64,000 nucleotides of DNA from Moanibacter sp965226025 (lineage in GTDB: Bacteria > Verrucomicrobiota > Verrucomicrobiia > Opitutales > UBA2987): positions 2,294,001 through 2,358,000 of the forward strand of contig CBDDCD010000002.1 in assembly GCA_965226025.1 (NCBI GenBank), given 5' to 3'. Under the pieces are notes generated by a model. The model did no database searches. It was given only the letters and a program-made list of their open reading frames with translations, and was not told the origin of the DNA. A program made the position numbers and the translations under genes. Every line of letters begins with the position of its first letter. Position 1 is the stretch's first letter. Shown in pieces: positions 25,786 through 34,729 of the stretch.

Positions 25786-27044
25786 CCTCCGGCAACCTCC
25801 GTCAGGGCTTCCAGACTGGGCTCGATGGACCGAGGAAAGTCGATCGCTTTTCTCGCTGAATCGACATCCTTGAGCCCGGTTCCGGTAAGCAACAGAACGG
25901 CGCATTCCTCGTCCTCCACGCGGCCGGCCTCCCTTTCCTTGATCAATCCTGCTACGACTGACGCGCTGGAGGGCTCGACAAAGAGGCCCGTGGTGCGTCC
26001 CAGGAGAGCGATTGCGGACAGAATCTCCTGATCCGAAACAAGCACTCCCCGACCTCCCGATTCTCGAATATCCCTGAGCGCCATGATCCCGTTTCTGGGG
26101 GCTTCGACTACAATCGAATCTGCGATCGATGCCGCACCGGGTACCGGTTCGGGTTCGTTGAGACCCTTCTCGAGGGCCGAGACCAGGGCGGGACTTCCTT
26201 CAGCCTGCACGGCGATTAGCCGCGGATAACGATCAACCAATCCTAGCCGAAGGAGGTCGTTAAAACCCTTGGCGATCCCCGAAAGGATCACTCCGTCGCC
26301 GACCAGAATCCAGACCGAAGCGGGAGTTCGGTACCCCAATTGCTCCCAAATTTCAAAGGCGGCCAGTCGTTTCCCATCGATCGTAAAGGGATTGTAGGCA
26401 GTGTTCCGGTTGTACCAACCAAAGTGTCGGCAGGCCTCCGTCGATAGGTCGAAGGCGTCATCATAGCTTCCCCGAATTGGAAATACTTTTGCTCCGTATG
26501 CCAGCATCTGCGCCAGCTTGGCTGGTGGGGCTGACTCCGGAACGAGGACCTTGCACTTGAGACACTGCGAGGCGCAAAGGCAGGCTAGGGCCGTGGCCGC
26601 GTTGCCGGTGGAAGCCGTGCAGACTGTCTCGATGCCCTTCTCTTTCGCCTTGGCCACCACCAAGATCGAGGCACGATCCTTGTAAGAACCGGACGGATTG
26701 CGGGTCTCGTCCTTTAAAAATAGATTCTTCAGACCCAGAGGTTTACCGATCCGGTGTCCTTGGTAGAGAGGAGTATCGCCAACAAGCAGGGGAGAGAGGT
26801 GCTGCTCGCTCGCCAGAGGAAGCAGGGGAAGATAGCGTCGAGTGCCGCGCAAAGAGCATCTCTTCAGGTAGTCGAGATTGAACTTGGTTTTCAGGAGGTC
26901 GTAGTCATAGAGAATCTCCAGGACGCCTTGCAGTGCTCGGCCCGGTTTTTGCTCTCTTTCGCAATCGGGACAAAGATATTCGACTTCGTCCGCCTGGTAG
27001 CGCTTTCCCGTTTTGACGGAGCGAAAATAGTAGTCGACCCTCAT
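25782..27044 (-). CDS. thrC: Threonine synthase-like PLP enzyme
   Basis: 420 residues of PLP fold type II. A short N-terminal Cys pair, YLCPDCERE, resembles the zinc-ribbon-like start of some threonine synthases. The PLP lysine is in RNPSGSYKDRASILV, the phosphate loop is CTASTGNAATALACL, and PLLVGDTPLYQ precedes them. WILVGDGVILSGIAKGF forms the substrate/PLP region. Predicted to convert O-phosphohomoserine to threonine, or a related beta/gamma-elimination. The stop codon lies inside repeat b. The Cys pair and isolation from other threonine genes leave other substrates open. Confidence 0.8.
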   Translation of the reverse strand: MRVDYYFRSVKTGKRYQADEVEYLCPDCEREQKPGRALQGVLEILYDYDLLKTKFNLDYLKRCSLRGTRRYLPLLPLASEQHLSPLLVGDTPLYQGHRIGKPLGLKNLFLKDETRNPSGSYKDRASILVVAKAKEKGIETVCTASTGNAATALACLCASQCLKCKVLVPESAPPAKLAQMLAYGAKVFPIRGSYDDAFDLSTEACRHFGWYNRNTAYNPFTIDGKRLAAFEIWEQLGYRTPASVWILVGDGVILSGIAKGFNDLLRLGLVDRYPRLIAVQAEGSPALVSALEKGLNEPEPVPGAASIADSIVVEAPRNGIMALRDIRESGGRGVLVSDQEILSAIALLGRTTGLFVEPSSASVVAGLIKEREAGRVEDEECAVLLLTGTGLKDVDSARKAIDFPRSIEPSLEALTEVAGG

Positions 27045-27122
27045 CAGACGAAATTCCGGTGGTCGGTCTGGCCGAAGTCGGCCGGGCAGGTTCGCGGCCG
27101 TGCGGTGTTATTGAGGCTCCCC

Positions 27123-27303
27123 CGGCCTTGCGCCGGGGTGGCGCAGGTTATCTGGCTACAATACACCATGGTGACACTATACCCCTGTTGCGTCCTTTTT
27201 CTCCCCAGTCGCATCCGCGACTGGGGAGAAAAAGGACGCAACAGGGGTCGGTAGAGGCTCCGGTTCTGTAGCGGGAAACCAACGCCACCCCGGCGCAAGG
27301 CCG
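27123..27303. repeat. Nested palindrome: 21-bp outer arms around a 68-bp perfect hairpin
   Basis: Outer arms 27123-27143 and 27283-27303 are exact complements (begin CGGCCTTGCGCCGGGGTGGC). Inside, 27181-27212 and 27217-27248 are exact 32-bp complements with a 4-nt loop (ATCC). A 22-bp piece of the outer arm recurs at 17093. The gene-free gap 27045-27405 holds nothing else. Confidence 0.88.
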
Positions 27304-27405
27304 AGGCAGCCGACAACGGATGGAAGGACATAATGAATCTGTCGAAAGGATCTTGCAAACCGTATTCGATGTGATTGCAAAGACCGGATAGGCATCGGAT
27401 CCGGT

Positions 27406-28188
27406 CTATTCCACAGGCGGCCAGGTTCGCATGTGAAAAGCCGAATCCCAAAACATCCACTCGTAGCGACATCCGCGACGGTAGTGCTCCTTCATTTTCC
27501 GAAGTTCCTCTTTACCGGCGGCTTTCGCGACTGTTTCTGTGATTTTGATCATCTCCAATACCACCGCTCCGTAATCCTCGGAAGCGTAGGTATCGATCCA
27601 CTTCTGGAAGGTTGGTTCTTTGGACCCATTCTTGCTCAGCCTCTTGCCCACTTCCCAGTAGATCCAATAGCAGGGGAGTAGGATTGCGACACCCTCAGAA
27701 AATGAGCCTTCGTGAGCTGTGGCCAAGAGGTAGGTGGTGTAGGCAAAGGCCTCTGGAGCGGGAGTCATTCCCTGTTCAGCTTCAGGAGTGATCCCGTACT
27801 CTTCGAATATACTCTCGTGGAGTTTTTTCTCTTCGCTGAGAGTCCCCTCCGCATGTTCGATCAGAGTATTCTTCCATTCCTCGTTGGGCGCCTTCGCGGC
27901 GATTGCCTTGAGGGCTTTGGCGAATTCCCTTAGATAGAAAAGATCCTGGACAATATAGAAGGCGAACACATCTCTATTGAGAGTGCCGTCTTGCAACTGG
28001 AGAAGAAAGGGATGTTCAAGGATTTCTGAGTAGATGTCTTCATTCTCTTGCCACAGCTTCTGCGTAATACTCCCCGCCGAGAGATCCTCCGGTATTGAAA
28101 GTAGACAGACCAGAAGTGTTAGGGTTCTGGAAATTAGTACTGGAGAACTTAGTCCGCCGTTGAATCTTTCGCTGGTTGGGGGATGCAT
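27406..28188 (-). CDS. tenA: TenA/thiaminase II-family protein with possible signal peptide
   Basis: TenA-fold protein that hydrolyses aminopyrimidines for thiamine salvage. The core begins ITQKLWQENEDIYSEILEHP, with FYIVQDLFYLREFAKAL, ATAHEGSFSEGVAILLPCYW (the Cys of the active site) and YASEDYGAVVLEM. Before it comes SRTLTLLVCLLSIP then EDLSAGS, a signal-peptide-like stretch, so the protein may be exported, as some TenA_C relatives are. ATG at 28188 is chosen; an upstream start at 28224 would overlap the aminotransferase. Salvage would feed the two thiamine-diphosphate enzymes on either side (inference). Confidence 0.82.
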   Translation of the reverse strand: MHPPTSERFNGGLSSPVLISRTLTLLVCLLSIPEDLSAGSITQKLWQENEDIYSEILEHPFLLQLQDGTLNRDVFAFYIVQDLFYLREFAKALKAIAAKAPNEEWKNTLIEHAEGTLSEEKKLHESIFEEYGITPEAEQGMTPAPEAFAYTTYLLATAHEGSFSEGVAILLPCYWIYWEVGKRLSKNGSKEPTFQKWIDTYASEDYGAVVLEMIKITETVAKAAGKEELRKMKEHYRRGCRYEWMFWDSAFHMRTWPPVE

Positions 28189-28205
28189 AATTCGAGGGCT
28201 CCGAT

Positions 28206-29411
28206 TCACAATTCGCTGTTCCAAAAGCTCTGCAGTTTTGCCAGTCCTTCCCTGATCATTTCGCAGCTGATCCCTGAAAACGCAAACCGAATGAACTTTC
28301 GCGATTCGCCGGGCAAGGGGCCGCCGAAGTGCTCCCGTGTGCAGAAGGATACGCCCGTCTCCTCCAGGGTCCGGATTCTGAAGGCCTCCAGGGACTCCGA
28401 TCCGAGTCTATCGTAGACCTGAGTGACATCGGGGAAGAGATAGAAAGAAGAATTGGGTTGGAATGCGTCGACTCCGTCTATCTTTTCCAATTCCTCGAGC
28501 AAAGTGTCCCGACGAGCCTGAAGCGTTTTCAGAATATTCAGAGCCCCACTCTGGTCGCCCGTGATCGCCTCGATGCCGGCATACTGAATAAAGTGATTGG
28601 TGCAGGACTCAATGTTGACGTTGATTTTTGCAATCAGGGATATGATCGCCTCGGGACCGATCGCCGCGCCTAAGCGCCAGCCGGTCATGGCGTAAGTCTT
28701 CGAAAATGTGTAGAGGATGACGGAGCGTTCCTGCATTCCCGGCAATGATACAATACTCTTGCCTTCACCTGAATAGAGAATCTTGAAGTAGGCTTCGTCG
28801 GCCAGGACCCATAGGTCGTGCCTGTTGGCCAGTTCCGCCAGCCACTCCATCTCTTCATCGCTCGACTCCGCCGCAATGGGATTCTGGTAGTTGTTGTAGA
28901 TTATGGCGCAAGTATCACTATCGATCTGGGATTCGATCTGCTCACGATTGATCTCGAATCCCGCACCCGTGTAAGTGTATCCGTAGGGAAGGGATTTCCC
29001 TCCCAGGTAGTCGATCTGAGACTCATAGATGGGAAAGCCGGGATTCGGATAGAGGATTCCTTCGCCGGGATTCATCAGGACTTCGAGGAACTTCGAAATA
29101 ACGGGTTTGCCGCCTGGTTGTACGGCCACGTTTTCCGGACCGTATGCGAGGCTGCGATCGCCGCCAACATTAGTTGCCAGGGCTTCACGCAGAGGCTGGA
29201 TGCCGGCGGCGGGATCGTATCCGGTCTTTCCTTCCAGCATGGCCCGATGCCCCGCTTCAATGATGTTATCCGGCGTCCGCATATCCAGATCGCCGAGATG
29301 AAAGGAGTAAACCTGATTCCCTTTCTTGGACTGCGCCGAGGCGTCGAGAGAAACAGAAAATGCAGTTTCGGTACCTAGGTCAGCAAGGCGGTGCGAGAAT
29401 TCCCTTGTCAT
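28206..29411 (-). CDS. Class I/II PLP aminotransferase
   Basis: Aspartate-aminotransferase fold. ATG at 29411 (MTREFSHRLADLG) is preferred; the longer frame reaches into repeat c. The catalytic Lys is in LYTFSKTYAMTGWRLGAA, with the PLP-binding YNNYQNPIAA and WVLADEAYFKILY (Asp/Tyr contacts) and a terminal FIRFAFSGIS holding the Arg that binds the substrate carboxylate. About 401 residues, normal length. Adjacent to tenA on the same strand, probably one operon. A beta-alanine or beta-aminoisobutyrate transaminase would be useful to the pyrimidine pathway further right, but those are normally class III, so the substrate is left open. Confidence 0.87.
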   Translation of the reverse strand: MTREFSHRLADLGTETAFSVSLDASAQSKKGNQVYSFHLGDLDMRTPDNIIEAGHRAMLEGKTGYDPAAGIQPLREALATNVGGDRSLAYGPENVAVQPGGKPVISKFLEVLMNPGEGILYPNPGFPIYESQIDYLGGKSLPYGYTYTGAGFEINREQIESQIDSDTCAIIYNNYQNPIAAESSDEEMEWLAELANRHDLWVLADEAYFKILYSGEGKSIVSLPGMQERSVILYTFSKTYAMTGWRLGAAIGPEAIISLIAKINVNIESCTNHFIQYAGIEAITGDQSGALNILKTLQARRDTLLEELEKIDGVDAFQPNSSFYLFPDVTQVYDRLGSESLEAFRIRTLEETGVSFCTREHFGGPLPGESRKFIRFAFSGISCEMIREGLAKLQSFWNSEL

Positions 29412-29432
29412 GCTTTCTTGTCCTACTCTACG

Positions 29433-29500
29433 TAGGAATCTGTCGGGCGAGCTTCGGCACTTGCACCGCGACCGGATCACAGAGTCCGACAGACTCCTAG
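29433..29500. repeat. TAGGAATCTGTCGG inverted-repeat element, copy c
   Basis: Terminal arms TAGGAATCTGTCGG and CCGACAGACTCCTA, 68 bp. This copy sits between divergent genes, in the shared promoter region of the aminotransferase and the PLP beta-family gene. Confidence 0.85.
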
Positions 29501-29509
29501 CCTTGAAAT

Positions 29510-30973
29510 ATGAAGATCGATCTTACCGTCAATGAAGATTGTCTGGCGAATGCGGTGGAGCGAGCCCGCCTACGTGGAATCAGCATACCCACTTTCTCTC
29601 AACTCGTTGATCCTGGGAGCGTCCCCGAGTCAATTGCCAGGAGTCTGAGGCAGGTCAACCTCTGGGACCTGGATCCTCTCAACCTGTATCGGGCGACTTG
29701 GAAGAATGAGCCTGTTCCCAAGGGTGGGGGATTCGGCCACGTCAACTACCTTGAGATACCTTCGGAAATCACCGGCGTGAAATCGCGGATCCTCGCTCTT
29801 ACGGGCAAGTGGTTTCCGACCGGCGCTCACAAAGTAGGGGCTGCCTTTGGCTGCCTTGTTCCTCGACTCGTGACGGGGCAGTTTGATCCGACTGCCCAGA
29901 AAGCGGTTTGGCCTTCGACCGGTAACTTCTGTCGCGGAGGAGCGTTCAACTCAGCTCTTTTGGGATGCGATTCCATCGCCATCCTGCCGGAAGAGATGAG
30001 CCGCGAGCGTTTTGAATGGCTCGGCAAAATCGCAGGTGAAGTGATCGCAACACCCGGGAGTGAATCCAATGTTAAAGAGATCTATGATAAATGCAGAGAA
30101 TTGCGGGAGGAGCGTGACGATATCGCCATCTTCAATCAGTTTGAAGAGTTCGGCAATTACCTGTGGCACTTCCACGTCACCGGTCGGGCCATCGAAGAGG
30201 CGTTGGATGCTGAATTGGGAGACGGCGAGCGCTTCGCCGGCCTCATCAGCTCGACCGGCTCCGCGGGCACCATCGCCTCCGGTGATTACCTCAAGGATCG
30301 TTTTCCCGGTAGCAAAGTCGTGGCGGTGGAGGCGCTGCAGTGCCCGACCCTGCTCATGAATGGCTTCGGCAGTCACCGCATCGAAGGCATCGGTGACAAG
30401 CATGTCCCGTGGATTCATAATGTCAGGAACACGGACATGGTCATTGCCGTTGATGACAGCCACTGCATGAACGCGATCCGGCTGTGCAATGAGCCGGAAG
30501 GGCAGGACTATCTCCTAAGTCTAGGACTCCGGGATTCGCTCATCGAGTCCCTTCCCCTCGTCGGAATATCGGGAATGAGCAATCTGGTCGCGGCCATCAA
30601 ATTCTGCCGCTATTTCGAACTTACAGAGAAGGACATCGTCTTCACCGTCTTCACCGATTCGATGGAGCTGTATGGGAGCCGCATCGGTGAGCTTCGAGAG
30701 GAACTGGGCGACTACACCCGCGAAGTGGCGATGAAAGATCATCATCGTCATCTTCTAGGATTGAGCACGGACTACGTCCTCGAACTCTCTTATCCCGAGC
30801 GTAAGAGAGTCCACAATCTCAAGTACTTTACGTGGATCGAGCAGCAGGGACGCGATCTGGAGGAGCTGAACAGTCAGTGGTACGATTACGACACCTACTG
30901 GCCCGAGATCCAGAATCAGATCGTCAAAATCGACGATCTGATAAAATCCTTCAACGCTCGCGTTGAAGGCTAG
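29510..30973 (+). CDS. PLP-dependent beta-family lyase/synthase
   Basis: 487 residues of PLP fold type II (tryptophan synthase beta superfamily). The probable PLP lysine is in WFPTGAHKVGAAFG. The phosphate-binding loop is WPSTGNFCRGGAFNS, and LISSTGSAGTIASGDYLKDR is a glycine-rich cofactor loop, followed by VVAVEALQCPTLL. The protein is longer than cysteine synthase, with ~110 extra C-terminal residues. It resembles proteins annotated only as pyridoxal-phosphate-dependent subunit beta. Reaction unknown. Its TAG stop opens a partial repeat (CTAGGAGTCT). Confidence 0.75.
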   Translation: MKIDLTVNEDCLANAVERARLRGISIPTFSQLVDPGSVPESIARSLRQVNLWDLDPLNLYRATWKNEPVPKGGGFGHVNYLEIPSEITGVKSRILALTGKWFPTGAHKVGAAFGCLVPRLVTGQFDPTAQKAVWPSTGNFCRGGAFNSALLGCDSIAILPEEMSRERFEWLGKIAGEVIATPGSESNVKEIYDKCRELREERDDIAIFNQFEEFGNYLWHFHVTGRAIEEALDAELGDGERFAGLISSTGSAGTIASGDYLKDRFPGSKVVAVEALQCPTLLMNGFGSHRIEGIGDKHVPWIHNVRNTDMVIAVDDSHCMNAIRLCNEPEGQDYLLSLGLRDSLIESLPLVGISGMSNLVAAIKFCRYFELTEKDIVFTVFTDSMELYGSRIGELREELGDYTREVAMKDHHRHLLGLSTDYVLELSYPERKRVHNLKYFTWIEQQGRDLEELNSQWYDYDTYWPEIQNQIVKIDDLIKSFNARVEG

Positions 30974-30989
30974 GAGTCTTATAGTAGCT

Positions 30990-31062
30990 CCAAGTTATTC
31001 ATCAGTGGGGCCGAGTGGAGCCGTAGGAGTAACTCGGCGAGGCCCCATTGTGAGTAACTTGG
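30990..31062 (+). ncRNA. Candidate structured leader RNA (possible bridge RNA) of the IS110 element
   Basis: Upstream non-coding end of the IS110 transposase gene. Nested complementary segments: CCAAGTTA at 30990-30997 with TAACTTGG at 31055-31062; TGGGGCC at 31006-31012 with GGCCCCA at 31041-31047; CCGAGT with ACTCGG at the apex. IS110-group elements encode their recombination-guiding bridge RNA in this position, so the fold is a candidate. It could also belong to the neighbouring palindromic repeat. The remaining 31063-31316 contains nothing recognised beyond a partial repeat arm (TTCCGACAGAATT near 31165). Confidence 0.4.
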
Positions 31063-31316
31063 CAGAAGCTGGGTTGGCTATGAGGCAAGGAGTTTGTTTC
31101 TCTAGAGGAGTTAATTTTCAAAGGCGGCCGTCCACTACGAACTTAGGAGGCAGTCGTGAGACGACTTCCGACAGAATTTCGAGTAGACGGCTTGCCTGGA
31201 TGACCGATAACGAACCCTCAGTTTGTATCCTCATAGCAGGATCCACTATAAGAACTTCGCCTGGACATCCAGCGCCTTTGAAAACCACAAAACGAATAAA
31301 ACAGAAGGGAAGGTAA

Positions 31317-32639
31317 TTGATCAAAGGGATGCAGAAAAGCGAAAAAACTAATCCATACAGTGTGGTTATAGGGATCGATTGGGCGGATCAGAAAAATGAT
31401 CTTTGGATGATCGAGAGGGAAACGGCAGGAGGGAGTCACCGGCAGGTGGCTCAGGATGCGATAGCGTTGCATGGTTTTGCCGTGGAGATGAGAGAAAGGT
31501 ATGGGCGTGAGGGAAAGCGCGTCGCCATCGTGGTGGATCAGAAGCGTGGCGGGTTGATCAATTTTCTGATCGGATTGGAGTTTGTCGATATCTATCCGGT
31601 GCATGCGGCCAGTGCGAAGGATTATCGACAGGCATTGTATCCTTCCAGGGCCAAGAGCGATCCGGTCGATGCGCAATTGCACGCGGAATTTTTCCTCAAA
31701 CATCCCGAGCACTTTGAGAAGTGTCTGAGACCGGACAGTGTGGAGACGCGCGAGCTCAACCTGTTGTGTGAGGACCGGCGTGGATTCGTCGATCAGGCGA
31801 CTCGCTTCGAGCAGCAATTGTGCAGTTGTCTGAAGCAGTATAACCCATTGGTGTTGAAACTGTTCGATGACTTGGGCAGTGCTATGTGTCTGCGCTTTGT
31901 TCTACGCTGGCCGACGCTTAAGAAGGTCAAGAGCGCATCGGCGCAAGGGTTGCGAAAGTTCTTTTATAAGCATAACAGTCGCAGCGCCGCGAAAATCCAG
32001 GAGCGCCTGGAGTTGATCGGCCGGGAAGAGGCCTTGACCGAGGATCCCGCGACTCTGGAGGCGTTCAGTCGCAAAGCGCAGACTCTGGCCAAACAGCTTT
32101 TGGCCCTGCAACCGCAGATCGAGGCCTACGAGGAGCGTATCAAGGAACTTTTTCACACCCATCCCGATGCCCCTGTGTTCAGCGGCCTTCCCGGAGCCGG
32201 CGAGGCCCTCAGCCCTCGGCTGCTGTGCGCCTTTGGGACCGATCGATCGCGTTTCGAAACGGCCCGGAACATGACCCAGTGGAATGGTTCGGCTCCAGTC
32301 ACCATCAGCAGCGGTCAGCACAAAAAGAGCAGCCAGGCAAAACGACTGGTCACCTGGCGGTGGTCCGCGCCCACCTTTGTCCGCCAGAGCTTTGTTGAAT
32401 TTGCCGCCCATTCGATCCGAAACTGCGACTGGGCCAACACCTACTATCAAATTAAAAAAGAACAGGGCAAATCCCGCCAAACCATCCTTCGAGCGCTCGC
32501 TCTGAAGTGGACCCGCATTCTCTTTCGCTGCTGGCAAAATAACCAGAATTACGACGAGCACAGATACCTCGAATCACTCCAAAGGCGCGGTTCACCGGTA
32601 TGGCATAGACTCCAGCAACTAAACGGCCACGCCCTCTAA
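31317..32639 (+). CDS. IS110-family transposase (DEDD/Ser)
   Basis: 440 residues. The N-terminal RuvC-like DEDD domain begins VVIGIDWADQKNDLW (first Asp ~21), and PSRAKSDPVDAQLHAEFF carries the later Asp pair. The C-terminal Transposase_20 domain holds the helix-hairpin SGLPGAGEALSPRLL and NGSAPVTISSGQHKKSSQ with the conserved serine used for strand exchange. Intact and full length. The ORF's first codon is TTG; an ATG a few codons inside may be the real start. Confidence 0.92.
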   Translation: MIKGMQKSEKTNPYSVVIGIDWADQKNDLWMIERETAGGSHRQVAQDAIALHGFAVEMRERYGREGKRVAIVVDQKRGGLINFLIGLEFVDIYPVHAASAKDYRQALYPSRAKSDPVDAQLHAEFFLKHPEHFEKCLRPDSVETRELNLLCEDRRGFVDQATRFEQQLCSCLKQYNPLVLKLFDDLGSAMCLRFVLRWPTLKKVKSASAQGLRKFFYKHNSRSAAKIQERLELIGREEALTEDPATLEAFSRKAQTLAKQLLALQPQIEAYEERIKELFHTHPDAPVFSGLPGAGEALSPRLLCAFGTDRSRFETARNMTQWNGSAPVTISSGQHKKSSQAKRLVTWRWSAPTFVRQSFVEFAAHSIRNCDWANTYYQIKKEQGKSRQTILRALALKWTRILFRCWQNNQNYDEHRYLESLQRRGSPVWHRLQQLNGHAL

Positions 32640-32742
32640 ACAGAAAATGAGTACTATTTTAAAAAATCCCTTGACGGACCACCTCAGTTTTCTGTTGGAC
32701 TCCGTCCTCCGCCTCCTAGTCAGCAATCGCGGAGCGATTTGC

Positions 32743-32874
32743 TTTGTCAAGGTCTTGGCGATGGCCAAAGAGATTGGGGTATTGCAGGTCGGCACGGTGA
32801 GTGTGGATGGCACGAAAATGGCATAAAGTAGACGCCAGGAAACCTATCGCCCGATACGTGGCGCCCCATACGAT
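32743..32874 (+). pseudogene. IS1182-type transposase fragment
   Basis: Reads FVKVLAMAKEIGVLQVG followed by TVSVDGTKMA, the segment around the first catalytic Asp of IS1182 transposases (usually ...G.vaiDGTK.kAnAS). A TAA follows at 32824, and the trace may continue out of frame up to the insertion point of IS copy 1 at 32875. Nothing else of the transposase is present. 32701-32742 is repeat-derived. Confidence 0.6.
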
Positions 32875-34693
32875 AGAGGCTGTCCCAAATCCGAGAGGAT
32901 TTGGGTGGAAGCCTGATACCGATATCAATCTTCGTCACGTTATGTAGACCACGACATGCCTTCCGTCCTCGGTAGCTTACCTTTTATCCGTTATGCACCT
33001 TTCCAGCACCCTTCCTCTCGCTTTGAGTCGATAGTTCTCCCAAGGAAGCGCCTCTGACTCGATTCTTGGATCCCTATGCCGCCTGCGTTGCCTCTTTCTC
33101 ATGTTCTTGCGCAAGTCTCTGCGCGATTTTCCATAGATTGTGGGACAGAACCGACCAGGCCACGCTAAGGTTACGGTTGTCAAAGCCTTTGCTGCGTATC
33201 TTGCCCCCGTGCCATCGGTTCTTGAGCACTCCGATCCGGCCTTCGGTGCTCCCTCGTCGTCGCTGCAACCGGACAAAGCGCGGCTCCTCCATCCGCTCCT
33301 TGAGCTCTTGTGGATTGCGGGGCGTAAGGGCGTCAAAAATCCCCTCTGCCTGGAGCCGCTTGCTGGCCGCCTTCGAGGCATAGCCCCGATCCCCACTGAT
33401 CGCTTCGATCTTCTCCTCTAAAGCGAAGCCCTTTTGCCTCTCCAGACTTTCCCAAAGCTGCTTCAATTCGCTCGGGGCCTGCCCCCCATACAGTTTCCAG
33501 TCCAACAGATATCCCTCTGCGCTCTCGCATAAATAAAGGGTGTTGCCAAACTCCACCTCCCGATCTGCCTTGCCTCGCACGATGACGTCAATCTCAGGTT
33601 CGTAGGCGCTCAGGATCTTCTCCTCATTCTTCACCTGCCGCCCCCCTATGATCCGTTCGTGCGCCTGTTTCATGACCTGCGGTATCTGCTCTAACATACC
33701 ATCCATTCGCTCGATGATTCGGCTCGCCTTCTTCTCGGTGTAATCGCTTTGCATCCACATAGCTTCCAATAAGTCACGGTGGCGAAGGGCATGGCCCTCA
33801 ATCTTCTTGAGCAATAGCTTCATCCGCCGCAGGATCCCTTTACGCGCTTTGCCCGCCTCCCGGCGCCGACGCGCATGCGTCATCTCCAGGCACCGGTTGT
33901 TCATCTCCCGAGCCAATCCCTTTGCTCCCTGGGGCATGCGCTGTTTCATTCCCGCCTGCCCGATCAGACTGATCGCCTTGAGCAGCGTTGCTCCCACATC
34001 CTTGAGCAAGACCCAGTCCACGGGCCAGTGGATGTTCGCTTCCAGGCAAGTGGCGTCGATCAGGCATTCCCTCGTATCGATCGGCTTCTCTAATCCTGCC
34101 TCACCACAATGTTCAGCATTGCCCACCACCTCGGTCATCCTTGCATGCAGCTGTCTCAGATACGCTTCGTCGAAGAATTTCGAATCCCGTTCCAGACTGC
34201 TCTTCGATATTTTCCGGATCCCGTCTACCTCACGCACCCGGCAAAAATTAGCCAGAAGCTCACTGCGTCCCAACTCCTGCGACAGACAACGAAAGGATAT
34301 CCCTCCGAGTAAATGACGCACCACCTCCACCCGCAGCGCTTTTATCGCTCTTAGAGCGCGTCGCTCCCGATCCTTCCCTCCCGCTTCATCCCATCCTTCC
34401 AAGGCTTTTACGATCGCCTCCCTTTCCAGCGAGGAGTCGATCAAAACCCGGTCAATCCGCTCCATTGTTTCCAGAAACACGGTGTAGTCTTTGCATCGAA
34501 TGACTGGAGTTAGGGCTGGACGCAGGAAGCTTTGTACGGCAATATTTTTCATGAGAAGGGCGTGCTTTGTATTTGACTAACGCAAGCATAAGCGCCCTTT
34601 TTCGCCGGATCGAGCTTTTTGCAGCTCTATCCGGCCTTTTTTTTGCCCATAACTCATTAAAAATCAATTGTTTCCACCACTGGGACGGGCTCT
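32875..34693 (-). mobile_element. 1819-bp DDE insertion sequence, copy 1
   Basis: Ends AGAGGCTGTCCCAAAT and CACTGGGACGGGCTCT form imperfect inverted repeats (AGAGSCYGTCCCA). Flanked by ACGAT at 32870-32874 and 34694-34698. Same length as copies 2 and 3, from which the transposase differs at two residues (Gly for Arg and Asn for Lys). The right end includes a GCCGGAT...ATCCGGC hairpin followed by eight T (34602-34647), terminator-like and directed outward. Confidence 0.93.
33074..34552 (-). CDS. DDE transposase (IS4/IS5 supergroup, ISNCY-like), copy 1
   Basis: 492 residues. Catalytic residues of a DDE_Tnp_1 type RNase H fold: Asp in ECLIDATCLEANIHWPVDW, Asp in EAISGDRGYASKAAS and Glu in RRRGSTEGRIGVLKNRWHGG. 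The ATxxEANIHxPxD block resembles ISNCY-type transposases. An Arg/Lys-rich central helix probably binds DNA. The frame is intact. Confidence 0.92.
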   Translation of the reverse strand: MKNIAVQSFLRPALTPVIRCKDYTVFLETMERIDRVLIDSSLEREAIVKALEGWDEAGGKDRERRALRAIKALRVEVVRHLLGGISFRCLSQELGRSELLANFCRVREVDGIRKISKSSLERDSKFFDEAYLRQLHARMTEVVGNAEHCGEAGLEKPIDTRECLIDATCLEANIHWPVDWVLLKDVGATLLKAISLIGQAGMKQRMPQGAKGLAREMNNRCLEMTHARRRREAGKARKGILRRMKLLLKKIEGHALRHRDLLEAMWMQSDYTEKKASRIIERMDGMLEQIPQVMKQAHERIIGGRQVKNEEKILSAYEPEIDVIVRGKADREVEFGNTLYLCESAEGYLLDWKLYGGQAPSELKQLWESLERQKGFALEEKIEAISGDRGYASKAASKRLQAEGIFDALTPRNPQELKERMEEPRFVRLQRRRGSTEGRIGVLKNRWHGGKIRSKGFDNRNLSVAWSVLSHNLWKIAQRLAQEHEKEATQAA

Positions 34694-34729
34694 ACGATAG
34701 AATCCCGGCTCTGCCTCCCGGCAGAGCAC

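Larger units (their letters stand above)
30974..32700 (+). mobile_element. IS110-family element (boundaries approximate)
   Basis: One transposase gene with ~340 bp of leader and a short tail. IS110 elements lack clear inverted repeats, so ends cannot be fixed by eye. A short hairpin-like pair (ACAGAAAATGAG and CTCAGTTTTCTGT) follows the stop codon. Partial repeat arms of the TAGGARTC family lie near both sides, which suggests that the element went into, or beside, one of those repeats. Confidence 0.6.

Noticed and set aside
33807..34316. 169-codon plus-strand ORF in each of the three 1819-bp IS copies (also 52819 and 58874)
   Set aside because: Antisense to the transposase and repeated only because the IS is repeated; no protein features.
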